From Acidimicrobiaceae bacterium (GTDB lineage: Bacteria; Actinomycetota; Acidimicrobiia; Acidimicrobiales; Palsa-688): a stretch of 14,105 nt of DNA. Below, piece after piece: positions 1-6,599 of the stretch. The stretch covers positions 1-14,105 of the forward strand of contig JAUTXM010000354.1 of the NCBI GenBank assembly GCA_030838025.1, written 5' to 3'. Under the pieces are notes generated by a model, which saw only the letters and a program-made list of their open reading frames with translations, was not told the origin of the DNA and searched no databases. The stretch's first letter is position 1; every line of letters starts with the position of its first letter. Made by a program: the position numbers and the translations under genes.

Positions 1-265
1 CGGGCACGTTCGAGGTGAAGATCGGCGCAGAACACGCCGGATCTCGGGGCCCGAAGAGCCGGAACTCGATGTTGCCCGTCGGGCTGGTACCGGAGATGTT
101 GACATTGGCAAAGACCGTGAGGCCCACGGTCGTGGCCCCCGACGCCGTGACACTCAACTGCACCCCGCCCGAGCCCGTCGCGCCGGCCGCGGGAGCCAAC
201 ATTGCCCCGAGGGAGCATGCGAGCAGTGCCGCAGCTATCACCGTCAACCGCCGTGCTGTAGTCAT
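1..265 (-). CDS. Secreted Ig-like repeat protein, N-terminal part (truncated by window edge)
   Basis: Seen: reading leftwards from an ATG at 265 gives an open frame of 88 codons that runs off the window. Residues 1-29 are a classic Sec signal peptide: two Arg after the start (RR at 5-6), a hydrophobic core (about 7-24), then a likely signal peptidase I site AGA at 27-29. The mature start is Thr/Ser/Gly-rich, followed by a beta-strand-like stretch with SPTGNIEFRLFGP and a Cys in DPACSAPIFTS. That pattern resembles bacterial Ig-like repeats found in large secreted or surface proteins. The rest of the protein lies outside the window, so its size and role cannot be judged. It is divergent from the J-domain gene at 400. 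No convincing Shine-Dalgarno precedes the ATG. Inference: an exported, possibly surface-associated protein of unknown function. Confidence 0.72.
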   Translation of the reverse strand, partial: MTTARRLTVIAAALLACSLGAMLAPAAGATGSGGVQLSVTASGATTVGLTVFANVNISGTSPTGNIEFRLFGPRDPACSAPIFTSNVP

Positions 266-386
266 CTTCGGGCTAGGTCGGTCGCCACGCCGTCGGTCTT
301 GAGTCGGCGCCCACAACCACGCGAAGCAACCGAATCGCTACCAACTGCCGCACTTCAGCCGGTTCGTACAACCTCCGCCTACGGTC

Positions 387-392
387 TACCGT
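387..392 (+). promoter_or_regulatory. Candidate -10 element (TACCGT) for the J-domain gene, leaderless type
   Basis: TACCGT ends 7 nt before the GTG at 400. It matches the actinobacterial -10 pattern TANNNT, at the distance expected when transcription begins at the start codon itself. No Shine-Dalgarno lies between it and the GTG. The -35 region is weak (TTCGTA near 363-368). The intergenic region 266-399 otherwise shows nothing distinctive. Confidence 0.45.
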
Positions 393-399
393 CTCGTTT

Positions 400-1101
400 G
401 TGCTGCTGGCCGAACTCGAAATCCGCCACTCGCGGGCCATCGCCCCGACACGGCGGGTCGCGCTCGGGGACCTGTGGCTGCCGACCGAGCCGGCGCCGGG
501 GTTCGGCGGGATCCTGTTGGCCGGCATCCTGGCGGGCTACGTCAACCAGCTCGAGGACGACCTGCGCGACGAGCTCGACGCCTTGGTCGACGACCTCGAA
601 CGCGGCGCCCGAATCGCCCAGCCGCGCCTGCGCCACCGCTTCCAGACCGATGTCGTGGGACTCGACCGCAGCCGCCACCGCCTGGTGGGCGTGGGCGAGT
701 CGATGGCATTGGAGCTCGACGATCACGGCGCGGTGCTGCCCCAGGTGCTGGGCGCCGCCTATGCCGCCAGCAAGCTGTCCTACCGGGTGCGGGGCAGCGT
801 GTTCCGGTTGTTGCGCCGCGCCACGCGGTGGCACGCCGACAACGACGAGCGACTGATCGGCTACCTGACCGGCGACGAGGCGTCCTACCGCCCCTGGCGC
901 ACCTGCGCCCACGACGAGCACTGGGCGCTGAAGGTGCTGGGCTTCAAACCCGACGCCGACCCGACCCGGTCGGCGGTGCTGGCCATGTTCCGCCAGCGGA
1001 TCTTCCATGCCCACCCCGACCACGGCGGAGCCAGCGATCAGGCCAGCGCCCGCATCACCGAGCTGACCCAGGCGAAGCGGATCCTCCTGGCCGAGATATG
1101 A
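400..1101 (+). CDS. J-domain (DnaJ-like) protein with C-terminal J domain
   Basis: 233 residues from a GTG at 400. The last ~60 residues look like a J domain: EHWALKVLGF as helix I, then MFRQRIFHAHPDHGG with the diagnostic His-Pro-Asp at 205-207, then a helix ending in AKRILLAEI. The HPD loop is what stimulates Hsp70 (DnaK) ATPase in this family, so a DnaK co-chaperone or adaptor role is likely. The upstream ~165 residues match no family I recognise. They hold a mildly hydrophobic stretch (GGILLAGILAGYV, about 36-48), an acidic helix (QLEDDLRDELDALVDDLERG) and a basic middle section. There is no zinc-finger or G/F region, so this is not DnaJ or CbpA. The stop overlaps the next gene's start as ATGA, indicating co-translation with the hydrolase. 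The start fits a leaderless -10 at 387-392. Confidence 0.82.
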   Translation: MLLAELEIRHSRAIAPTRRVALGDLWLPTEPAPGFGGILLAGILAGYVNQLEDDLRDELDALVDDLERGARIAQPRLRHRFQTDVVGLDRSRHRLVGVGESMALELDDHGAVLPQVLGAAYAASKLSYRVRGSVFRLLRRATRWHADNDERLIGYLTGDEASYRPWRTCAHDEHWALKVLGFKPDADPTRSAVLAMFRQRIFHAHPDHGGASDQASARITELTQAKRILLAEI

Positions 1102-1700
1102 CCACGGCGGGTCGGGCGACCGGCGCGCCCGCCGCGGTGCTCCTGGCTCCTGGCGCCGGTGCCGATCGCAACCAGACGGCGCTGGTGGCGATCGAGGAGG
1201 TGTTGGTCCCGGCCGGCCTAGCGGTGCGGCGGATGGATTTCCCCTACCGGAAGGCGGGGCGGAGGGCGCCGGACCGGGAACCGGTGCTGCTCCGCGCGGT
1301 GATCGAAGAAGCCCAGGCGCTGGCGGCCGAAGCCGGCTGCCCGCCCGAGGCGATTGCCATGGGGGGTCGTTCCATGGGTGGGCGCATGTGCTCGATTGCC
1401 GTGGCTGACGGCTTGCCCGGCGCGGCGCTCATCCTGATCAGCTACCCGCTGCACCCTCCCGGTCGGCCCGACCGGTTGCGGACGGAGCATTTTCCCCGCT
1501 TGCTGTTGCCTTGCCTGTTCCTTTCCGGAACGAGGGACGCCTTCGGTACCCCCGAGGAACTGACCGCCGCCACCGCCGCCATCCCCGGCGCCGTGACCCA
1601 CCGCTGGATCGAGGGCAGGGATCACGGGTTGCGGGGGTGCGACGCCGCGGTCGCCGAGGCGGTGCGGATGTTCGTCACCGGGCTTGGTCCTCCGGGTTGA
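1098..1700 (+). CDS. Alpha/beta hydrolase (KANL3/Tex30-like, dienelactone-hydrolase-like)
   Basis: 200 residues. The ATG at 1098 overlaps the stop of the J-domain gene by 4 nt, so translation is probably coupled. The first strand VLLAPGAGADRN is the oxyanion-hole region typical of this small hydrolase group. The nucleophile elbow is GGRSMGG, with Ser at 92. The likely Asp is in SGTRDAFGT (147) and the likely His in EGRDHGLRG (176), so the Ser-Asp-His triad is complete and in order. The length (~200 residues) suits the minimal-core family with no large lid. No signal peptide, so it is cytoplasmic. The substrate is unknown; proteins of this group are usually called predicted alpha/beta hydrolases. 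Its last 26 nt overlap the end of the convergent transporter gene. Confidence 0.85.
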   Translation: MTTAGRATGAPAAVLLAPGAGADRNQTALVAIEEVLVPAGLAVRRMDFPYRKAGRRAPDREPVLLRAVIEEAQALAAEAGCPPEAIAMGGRSMGGRMCSIAVADGLPGAALILISYPLHPPGRPDRLRTEHFPRLLLPCLFLSGTRDAFGTPEELTAATAAIPGAVTHRWIEGRDHGLRGCDAAVAEAVRMFVTGLGPPG

Positions 1701-3165
1701 GTTCCTCGAGCGGGCGGCCCGCGGTCTCCGGGTAGGCGCGCACGATGAGCACGACCAAGATGGCGGGACCGATGGCCAGCACCGCGAAGGTGGGGGCAAA
1801 GGTCCCGAAGCGGTCCGACAGGGCGCCGGCAGAGACCAGGCCCACGACCCCGCCCGCGGCATAGGCGGCGGCTACCAGTCCGGTGGAGCGGCTGCGCTGC
1901 CACGTGGGGAACAGCTCGGGCCCGTACACCCCGAGCGCCGGCGCCACGGCGTAGCCCAACACGCTGTCGGCCACCCCCCATGCCCAGAGGGGCCACCCCC
2001 GGGACAGGTAGAGGGCGAGGGTCGTCACGATGCCGCCGCCGACCCCCACGGCGGCAACCACCCGGCGGCCCCGCAGGTCGGCCAGGCGCCCGCCGAGGAG
2101 GACGCCGAGGCCGCCGATCGTTCCGCAGACGAGGGAGAAGGCGCTGATCTGGGCGGCGGAGAACGACCGCTCGGTCCGGAGGAACTCGTTTTGGAACTGG
2201 CCCGACGGCGTGGCGAACAGCGACAGCAGGAACGCGCCGCCGCACAGCAGCACCAGTCGGCGGGCGTGGCTGGGGTTTCGGGGTCGCCCGGACCGGCGGG
2301 TGGCCGGCTGCCAGCGCCGGCTCTCGGGGAGGTGGCGGCGCGCCGAGGCGACCAGCGGGAGGAAGACCAGTGCCCCGGCGAAGGGCAGCCGCCAGGCCCG
2401 GAGGCCCAGGTCGGCCAGGGGCAAGGCGCCTGTGGCCAGCCCCCCGCCGAGGCCGATCGACATGGTGAGCACCGCCAAGGCCCAGGCCCGCGACCCGGCC
2501 GGCATCTCCTCGGCGGTCAAGACGCCGACCAGTATCAGGAGCGCGGCGGTCAAGGCCACGGCCAGGATCTGGGTGAGGGCCAGCCCCGCCAGCGACGGAG
2601 CCAGCCCCCCGAGCGAGGTGAGCACGGCGGCACCGGCGGCGCAGCCGAGGATCAGGCGGCGCCGCCCCCGCCGGTCGGCCAGGATCAGGATCCCGAGCGC
2701 CAGCACCACGTTGGCCCGGACGACGCCGAGCGCCAGCCCCTGGTCGGCTCTCGACGCCCCGAACTCGGCCGCGGCGTAGGTCATCGTGAGGCTGAGAAGA
2801 GCCCCGACGTAGCCGATGACCACCGCGAGGGCACACACGGTTGCCAGCACCTCGGCGGCTCGCCGGTCGAGGCGCTGCGGGGGCGCCCACCAGGGCTGGG
2901 GCCGCTTGGGGAGGAGCGCGGTGAGCGTCAGGCGGAGGGGGACGACGAACAGGGCCGAGAAGTACGGCAGGCCGAGCCGGAACTCGACGGTCTGGGTCAC
3001 CCGTCCTGCGTCAACCGTCACGGTGCGCCGGTACTGGCGCAGCGGCCCCTCGGCCTGGACGAAGACCCCGTCGCCCTCGGGGTGTTCGCGGATCAGGCCG
3101 TCTCGCGGGCGCAGCACGCGCTCGACGTCGGCGGGATCGAGCACCGCCTCGGTCGTGGTTCTCAT
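1675..3165 (-). CDS. MFS transporter with N-terminal soluble extension
   Basis: 496 residues from an ATG at 3165. After a charged, non-membrane start (residues ~1-65) comes a hydrophobic stretch (GLPYFSALFVVPLRLTLTALL). The rest alternates long hydrophobic segments with short Arg-rich loops, consistent with about 12 membrane spans. Major-facilitator loop motifs appear twice: ADRRGRRRLIL after an early span and GGRLADLRGRRVV in the second half, as expected for two six-helix bundles. A longer central loop (HLPESRRW followed by an Arg/Pro/Ser-rich run) separates the halves. The substrate cannot be told from sequence. The N-terminal extension looks like a small beta-rich domain (QYRRTVTVDAGRVTQTVEF) and is unusual for MFS. 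The gene ends inside the convergent hydrolase. The ATG sits in an ATGA context with no good Shine-Dalgarno, so the start is moderately certain. Confidence 0.87.
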   Translation of the reverse strand: MRTTTEAVLDPADVERVLRPRDGLIREHPEGDGVFVQAEGPLRQYRRTVTVDAGRVTQTVEFRLGLPYFSALFVVPLRLTLTALLPKRPQPWWAPPQRLDRRAAEVLATVCALAVVIGYVGALLSLTMTYAAAEFGASRADQGLALGVVRANVVLALGILILADRRGRRRLILGCAAGAAVLTSLGGLAPSLAGLALTQILAVALTAALLILVGVLTAEEMPAGSRAWALAVLTMSIGLGGGLATGALPLADLGLRAWRLPFAGALVFLPLVASARRHLPESRRWQPATRRSGRPRNPSHARRLVLLCGGAFLLSLFATPSGQFQNEFLRTERSFSAAQISAFSLVCGTIGGLGVLLGGRLADLRGRRVVAAVGVGGGIVTTLALYLSRGWPLWAWGVADSVLGYAVAPALGVYGPELFPTWQRSRSTGLVAAAYAAGGVVGLVSAGALSDRFGTFAPTFAVLAIGPAILVVLIVRAYPETAGRPLEELNPEDQAR

Positions 3166-3270
3166 CGTGGGTTTGCCCGGAGGCGACGGTCGCGGCGCAG
3201 CATGAGGGCGGACGCCTTCGCCTTCACGGTGCGTTCACCACTGCTCGCGAGCCGGTATCGCCTCGTCGCT

Positions 3271-3355
3271 CGATTGGTTGGCAGTTCTCCCGGCTCTGGC
3301 AGTTCTCCCGGAGATGGGACGGTAAAACTGACGAAGTCCGCCAAACTGCCAATCG
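3271..3355. repeat. Compound direct/inverted repeat in the trhA-MFS intergenic region
   Basis: The 224-bp gap 3166-3389 carries a structured repeat. The 15-mer TGGCAGTTCTCCCGG occurs twice exactly, at 3279-3293 and 3297-3311 (18-bp period). Facing it on the other strand, AACTG occurs at 3326-3330 and 3344-3348, again 18 bp apart. The outer ends are inverted too: CGATTGG at 3271-3277 and CCAATCG at 3349-3355. The result is two tandem pairs of the same half-site pointing at each other. It could be a multi-site operator for the MFS gene, a 3' structure of the trhA transcript, or a short interspersed palindromic element. The sequence alone cannot decide. The rest of the gap (3166-3270, 3356-3389) shows nothing clear. 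Confidence 0.6.
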
Positions 3356-3389
3356 ATCCGGACTCCCTGTGCTTCACGGCTCGGGGAGG

Positions 3390-4088
3390 TCAAGCAAGCG
3401 GCAGGACGTACCGGGCGATGAGCACGTAATGGGCCGCCCCGGCCACGATGGTCAGGCCGTGGAACACCTCGTGGTAACCGAACAGGCTGGGCCAGGGGTT
3501 GGGCCACCGCAGGGCGTAGATGGCGGCACCCGCGGTATAGGCCAACCCGCCGCCGACGAGAAGGCCGAGCCCCGCACCGCCGACCGCCGATCCGAGCTGG
3601 GGAATGGCCCCGACGGCCGTCCAGCCGACGACGACGTAGGGAAGGGCGATCGCCCATTTGGGCGCCTCCAGCCAGAACAGCTCGATGACGACGCCGATCG
3701 CCCCGCCGATCCACACGATGGCAAGAATGACGGCGGCAACGGTTCCCCCGAGCGCCAGCGGGGCGATGGCGGTGTAGGTGCCCGCGATGAGGAAAAAGAT
3801 CATCGAGTGGTCGAGGCGGCGCATGATGCGGCGGGCCTCGGGCGTCCACGTGCGTCGGTGCAGCAGGGCGCTGACGCCGAACAGGGCCGACATCGAGGTG
3901 GCATAGATCGCCACCGCGAGGGTTGGTCCGCCCCTCGGAGCGGCCGCAACGAGCGCCGGTCCCGTTACCAGCGAGACACCGAAGGCGATGAGGTGGAGCA
4001 CGCCGCGCAGGCGTGGTTTAACCGGGGGAACAACTGCGGTGTGCGTCTCGAGCGTCGGCGGCTCGGCGGTGTTGTTGGCGACGGGCAC
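3390..4088 (-). CDS. trhA: TrhA / hemolysin III family (PAQR-like) membrane protein
   Basis: 232 residues from a GTG at 4088; a typical family length is 210-230. About seven hydrophobic spans follow a short Pro/Thr-rich N-terminus. The metal-site residues of the PAQR/hemolysin III superfamily are all present in order: S73xxxH77 (SALLH), D93 in RRLDHSMIFFLIAGTYT, and H206xxxH210 in GYHEVFHGLTIVAGAAHY. These likely bind zinc in the membrane. Family knowledge: despite the old hemolysin name, bacterial members are linked to membrane energy and fluidity homeostasis. The protein acts in the cytoplasmic membrane. The gene is divergent from murA, with 59 bp between the two starts, and lies 224 bp upstream of the MFS gene on the same strand; the two need not be one operon. 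Start choice is supported by a -10-like hexamer at 4095-4100. Confidence 0.92.
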   Translation of the reverse strand: MPVANNTAEPPTLETHTAVVPPVKPRLRGVLHLIAFGVSLVTGPALVAAAPRGGPTLAVAIYATSMSALFGVSALLHRRTWTPEARRIMRRLDHSMIFFLIAGTYTAIAPLALGGTVAAVILAIVWIGGAIGVVIELFWLEAPKWAIALPYVVVGWTAVGAIPQLGSAVGGAGLGLLVGGGLAYTAGAAIYALRWPNPWPSLFGYHEVFHGLTIVAGAAHYVLIARYVLPLA

Positions 4089-4094
4089 CGGGAG

Positions 4095-4100
4095 AGTCTG
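4095..4100 (-). promoter_or_regulatory. Candidate -10 element (CAGACT on minus strand) for trhA
   Basis: On the minus strand CAGACT ends 6 nt before the GTG start at 4088. It has the invariant-type A at position 2 and T at position 6 of bacterial -10 hexamers, but lacks the first T. No Shine-Dalgarno is visible, so a leaderless transcript is plausible. It is weaker than the other sites of this kind in the window. Confidence 0.3.
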
Positions 4101-4133
4101 CCAGTGGTTCGCGGCCCCTTCGGTCGCAGCGGC

Positions 4134-4139
4134 AATACT
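4134..4139 (+). promoter_or_regulatory. Candidate -10 element (AATACT) for murA, leaderless type
   Basis: AATACT ends 8 nt before the GTG at 4148, which would put the transcription start at or next to the start codon. It lies in the 59-bp divergent gap between trhA and murA. No Shine-Dalgarno precedes the GTG. No clear -35 was seen. Confidence 0.4.
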
Positions 4140-4147
4140 TGGCGCTC

Positions 4148-5419
4148 GTGAGCCAGATCGTCATCCGCCCCAATGGGCCCCTCGAGGGGACCATCCAGGT
4201 CGGGGGGGCCAAGAACGCGGCGCTCAAGCTGATGGCCGCCAGCCTGCTGGCCGAGGGCGAGTACCACCTCCGCAACGTTCCGGCCATCACCGACGTGGAC
4301 ACCATGGCCGAGTTGTTGACCTGCATGGGCGTGGCGGTCACCCGTCCCGCCCCCCACGAGGTCATCCTGCGGCGGGGAGCCGACTGCGGGTACGAGGCGC
4401 CCTACGAGCTGGTTGAGCGGATGCGGGCGTCGATCGTGGTGCTCGGCCCCCTCCTCGGCCGCGTGGGCCGGGCGCGCGTCGCCATGCCCGGCGGCGACGA
4501 CTTCGGTAGCCGGCCGATCGACATGCACCTGTCGGGGTTGGAACAGATGGGGGCCACCTTCGAGGTGCGCCACGGCTACATCGAGGCGACCGCCGACCAG
4601 CTCCTGGGCGCCCGGATCGTGCTCGAGTTCCCGAGTGTCGGCGCCACCGAGAACCTGCTGCTGGCGGCGGTCCTGGCCAAGGGCACCACGTTCATCGAGA
4701 ACGCGGCGCGCGAGCCTGAGATCGCCGACCTGGCGGCGTTCCTCAATCGGATGGGTGCCATGATCGTGGGTGCCGGCACCTCGACGATCGAAATCGAAGG
4801 GGTCGAGGATCTCGAGCCCGCGGATCACACCGTCATTCCCGACCGAATCGAGGCCGCGACGTACCTGGCGGCGGTGGCGTTGGCGGGCGGCGAGATCACT
4901 ATCGAGGGAGCCCGGCCCGATCACATGGACATGTTGATACGCAAGCTCGGTGACATGGGGATGCGGATCGCTCCCAGCAGCAGCGGGCTGTGGGCCCTGG
5001 CCAACCGGCGGCTCATGTCGGTCGACGTTTCGACGCTCCCGTACCCCGGGATCGCCACGGACTACAAGCCGTTGTTCGTCACCATGTTGAGCGTCGCCGA
5101 CGGGATCGCCATCGTGACCGAGAACCTGTTCGCGGGCCGTTTCCGATACGTCTCGGAGTTGATCCGGATGGGCGCCGACATCCGCACGGAGGGCCGCCAC
5201 GCCGTTGTCCGGGGGGTCGAGCGGCTGTCGGGCGCGCCGGTACGGGCCAGCGACATCCGGGCGGGGGCGGCGCTGGTCGTGGCGGGACTGGCTGCCGAGG
5301 GCGAGACGGTCGTGGCTGACGCCGAGCACATCGACCGGGGCTACGAGGAGTTCCCCGAGCGCCTCCGGTCGCTCGGGGCGCAAGTGTTCCGAGCCGACGA
5401 CGCCAGTGACGGAGGCTGA
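4148..5419 (+). CDS. murA: UDP-N-acetylglucosamine 1-carboxyvinyltransferase, Asp-type active site
   Basis: 423 residues, the usual MurA length. The enzyme transfers enolpyruvate from PEP to UDP-GlcNAc, the first committed step of peptidoglycan synthesis, in the cytoplasm. Seen: GGAKNAALK with K22/N23 at the substrate site; MRASIVVLGPLLGRVGRARVAMPGG; the active-site loop GGDDFGSRPID; PGIATDYKP carrying the late catalytic-site Asp; TENLFAGRF and IRMGADI. With the GTG start at 4148, the loop residue that is Cys115 in E. coli is Asp117 here. That is the form known in Mycobacterium tuberculosis and associated with fosfomycin insensitivity. The GTG at 4148 is preferred over an in-frame TTG at 4139 because it gives the standard N-terminus and K22 numbering. 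The stop lies 14 nt inside the downstream meaB start, so the two genes are probably co-transcribed. Confidence 0.95.
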   Translation: MSQIVIRPNGPLEGTIQVGGAKNAALKLMAASLLAEGEYHLRNVPAITDVDTMAELLTCMGVAVTRPAPHEVILRRGADCGYEAPYELVERMRASIVVLGPLLGRVGRARVAMPGGDDFGSRPIDMHLSGLEQMGATFEVRHGYIEATADQLLGARIVLEFPSVGATENLLLAAVLAKGTTFIENAAREPEIADLAAFLNRMGAMIVGAGTSTIEIEGVEDLEPADHTVIPDRIEAATYLAAVALAGGEITIEGARPDHMDMLIRKLGDMGMRIAPSSSGLWALANRRLMSVDVSTLPYPGIATDYKPLFVTMLSVADGIAIVTENLFAGRFRYVSELIRMGADIRTEGRHAVVRGVERLSGAPVRASDIRAGAALVVAGLAAEGETVVADAEHIDRGYEEFPERLRSLGAQVFRADDASDGG

Positions 5420-6590
5420 AGGAGTCCGAGGCGGCGCCAGCCCCGTCGCGGGCAGCGCTACGGGCGGCGCGGCTTCCGCCGGTAGCGCGGGCGGGCCCGC
5501 GGGGGGGCCGGGTTCTGCCGGCCTTGCGGGCGGCCCTACGGGGGAGCCCACTCCTGCCGGTGAGGCCGGTCCCTACGAGGGCGGCTCCGTGGGCGGGCCC
5601 GCGGGGGGGCCGGGTTCTGCCGGCCAGGGGGGGCGGCGGGACGCGGCTGAGCTGGTGGTGGCGTCCCGGGCGGGGGATCGCTCCGCTACCGCCCGGTTGA
5701 TCTCCCTCATCGAGCGAGGCGGCGACGGCGCCCGTCAGGTGGCCCGCCTCACCTTCCCCCACGGCGCCGACGCCTACACCGTCGGTATCACCGGGGCGCC
5801 GGGGGCGGGCAAATCGACCCTGAGCGACCGCCTGATCGGCGAGCACCGCCGCCTTGGCGACGCGATCGGGGTGCTGGCGGTCGATCCGTCTTCGCCGTTC
5901 AGTGGTGGGGCTCTCCTGGGCGACCGGGTGCGGATGCAGGACCACACCCTCGACGACGGCGTGTTCATCCGGTCCATGGCGTCGCGCGGCCACCTGGGCG
6001 GCTTGGCCCTCGCCACACCCGACGCCATCGCGGTGCTGGCCGCTGCGGGCATCACCATGGTGCTGGTCGAAACCGTCGGCGTCGGCCAGGTCGAGATCGA
6101 GGTGGCGGGGGCCACGGACACGACCGTGGTCGTCGTCAATCCCGGCTGGGGCGACGCCATCCAGGCCAACAAGGCGGGCCTCCTCGAGGTCGCTGACGTG
6201 TTCGTGGTCAACAAGGCCGATCGTCCCGGTGCCGCCGAAACCGCACGCGACCTCGACCACATGCTGGATCTGGGGCTCGGGCGTGCGCCCGACGCCTGGC
6301 GCCCCCCGATCGTCGCCGCGGTGGCCACGACCGGCACCGGCGTGGGCGAGGTGTGGGACGCCGTGGCCCGGCACCGCAGCTATCTGGGCACTTCGGGCCA
6401 GTTGGTGGCGCGCCGTGAGCGGCGCCTCGTCGGACAGTTGCGGGAGGTCCTGATCCGGCGCCTCGAGCAGGACATCGACCGGCTGGAGGGCGGCCAGGCG
6501 TATCTGGAGGTGCGCCGCCAGGTCGTCGACCGCATCATCGACCCCTACAGCGGGGCCGCTTCCCTCCTGGCGCAACTCCCTCGTGGGTAG
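5406..6590 (+). CDS. meaB: Methylmalonyl-CoA mutase-associated GTPase MeaB with Gly/Pro-rich N-terminal extension
   Basis: 394 residues from a GTG at 5406 that overlaps murA by 14 nt. MeaB is a G3E-family GTPase that guards and loads the B12-dependent methylmalonyl-CoA mutase. Seen: P-loop GAPGAGKST (Lys136); VDPSSPFSGGALLGDRVRM; SRGHLGGLA; ETVGVGQ, where the usual Walker-B Asp is Glu as in this family; and NKAD (269-272). The C-terminal helices (RRLEQDIDRLEGGQAYLEVRRQVVDRIIDPYSGA) are the dimerisation part. The conserved core begins near residue 79 (RDAAELVVASRAGDR). Residues ~8-78 are a Gly/Ala/Pro/Ser-rich extension not found in typical ~320-residue homologues, and a 35-bp DNA repeat lies within it. 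Later in-frame GTG codons at 5589, 5655 and 5658 could be the true start, so the 5' end is uncertain. No mutase gene is in the window. Confidence 0.92.
   Translation: MTEAEGVRGGASPVAGSATGGAASAGSAGGPAGGPGSAGLAGGPTGEPTPAGEAGPYEGGSVGGPAGGPGSAGQGGRRDAAELVVASRAGDRSATARLISLIERGGDGARQVARLTFPHGADAYTVGITGAPGAGKSTLSDRLIGEHRRLGDAIGVLAVDPSSPFSGGALLGDRVRMQDHTLDDGVFIRSMASRGHLGGLALATPDAIAVLAAAGITMVLVETVGVGQVEIEVAGATDTTVVVVNPGWGDAIQANKAGLLEVADVFVVNKADRPGAAETARDLDHMLDLGLGRAPDAWRPPIVAAVATTGTGVGEVWDAVARHRSYLGTSGQLVARRERRLVGQLREVLIRRLEQDIDRLEGGQAYLEVRRQVVDRIIDPYSGAASLLAQLPRG
5489..5625 (+). repeat. 35-bp exact direct repeat inside the meaB N-terminal extension
   Basis: The same 35 bp occurs at 5489-5523 and 5591-5625. 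The offset is 102 bp, or 34 codons, so both copies are read in the same frame and encode GGPAGGPGSAG. The stretch between them is also Gly/Pro-rich with looser copies (GGPTGEPTPAG). Runs of seven G make it a likely slippage region. Confidence 0.85.
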
Positions 6591-6593
6591 CGT
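6588..6593 (+). promoter_or_regulatory. Candidate -10 element (TAGCGT) overlapping the meaB stop codon
   Basis: TAGCGT uses the meaB stop codon TAG as its first three bases and ends 6 nt before the GTG at 6600. This fits a leaderless promoter for the enoyl-CoA hydratase, so that gene may be expressed apart from meaB. No Shine-Dalgarno precedes the GTG, which supports this reading over simple read-through translation. Confidence 0.42.
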
Positions 6594-6599
6594 TGGCCC

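Noticed and set aside
3279..3311. Short direct repeats considered as a CRISPR remnant
   Set aside because: Only two copies of 15 bp with a 3-bp gap and an inverted partner; no array structure and no cas genes.
3162..3377. Minus-strand open frame of 71 codons whose stop overlaps the MFS start as ATGA, with GELP repeats
   Set aside because: The tidy overlap is tempting, but its third codon positions are far less GC-rich than in real genes here, and the GELP repeats simply translate the 18-bp DNA repeat. No recognisable protein features and no good ribosome binding site.
1684..3429. Very long plus-strand open frame opposite the MFS gene
   Set aside because: Gly/Glu/Gln/Pro-rich translation with no domain signal. 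It is the antisense shadow of a G+C-rich transporter gene.
4139..4147. TTG at 4139 as the murA start
   Set aside because: It would add three residues and fall inside the -10-like hexamer. The GTG at 4148 gives the usual N-terminus and places Lys22/Asn23 at standard numbering.
3965..5551. Long minus-strand open frame across murA
   Set aside because: Arg/Gly/Pro/His-rich composition typical of antisense frames in G+C-rich DNA; the opposite strand holds an unmistakable murA.
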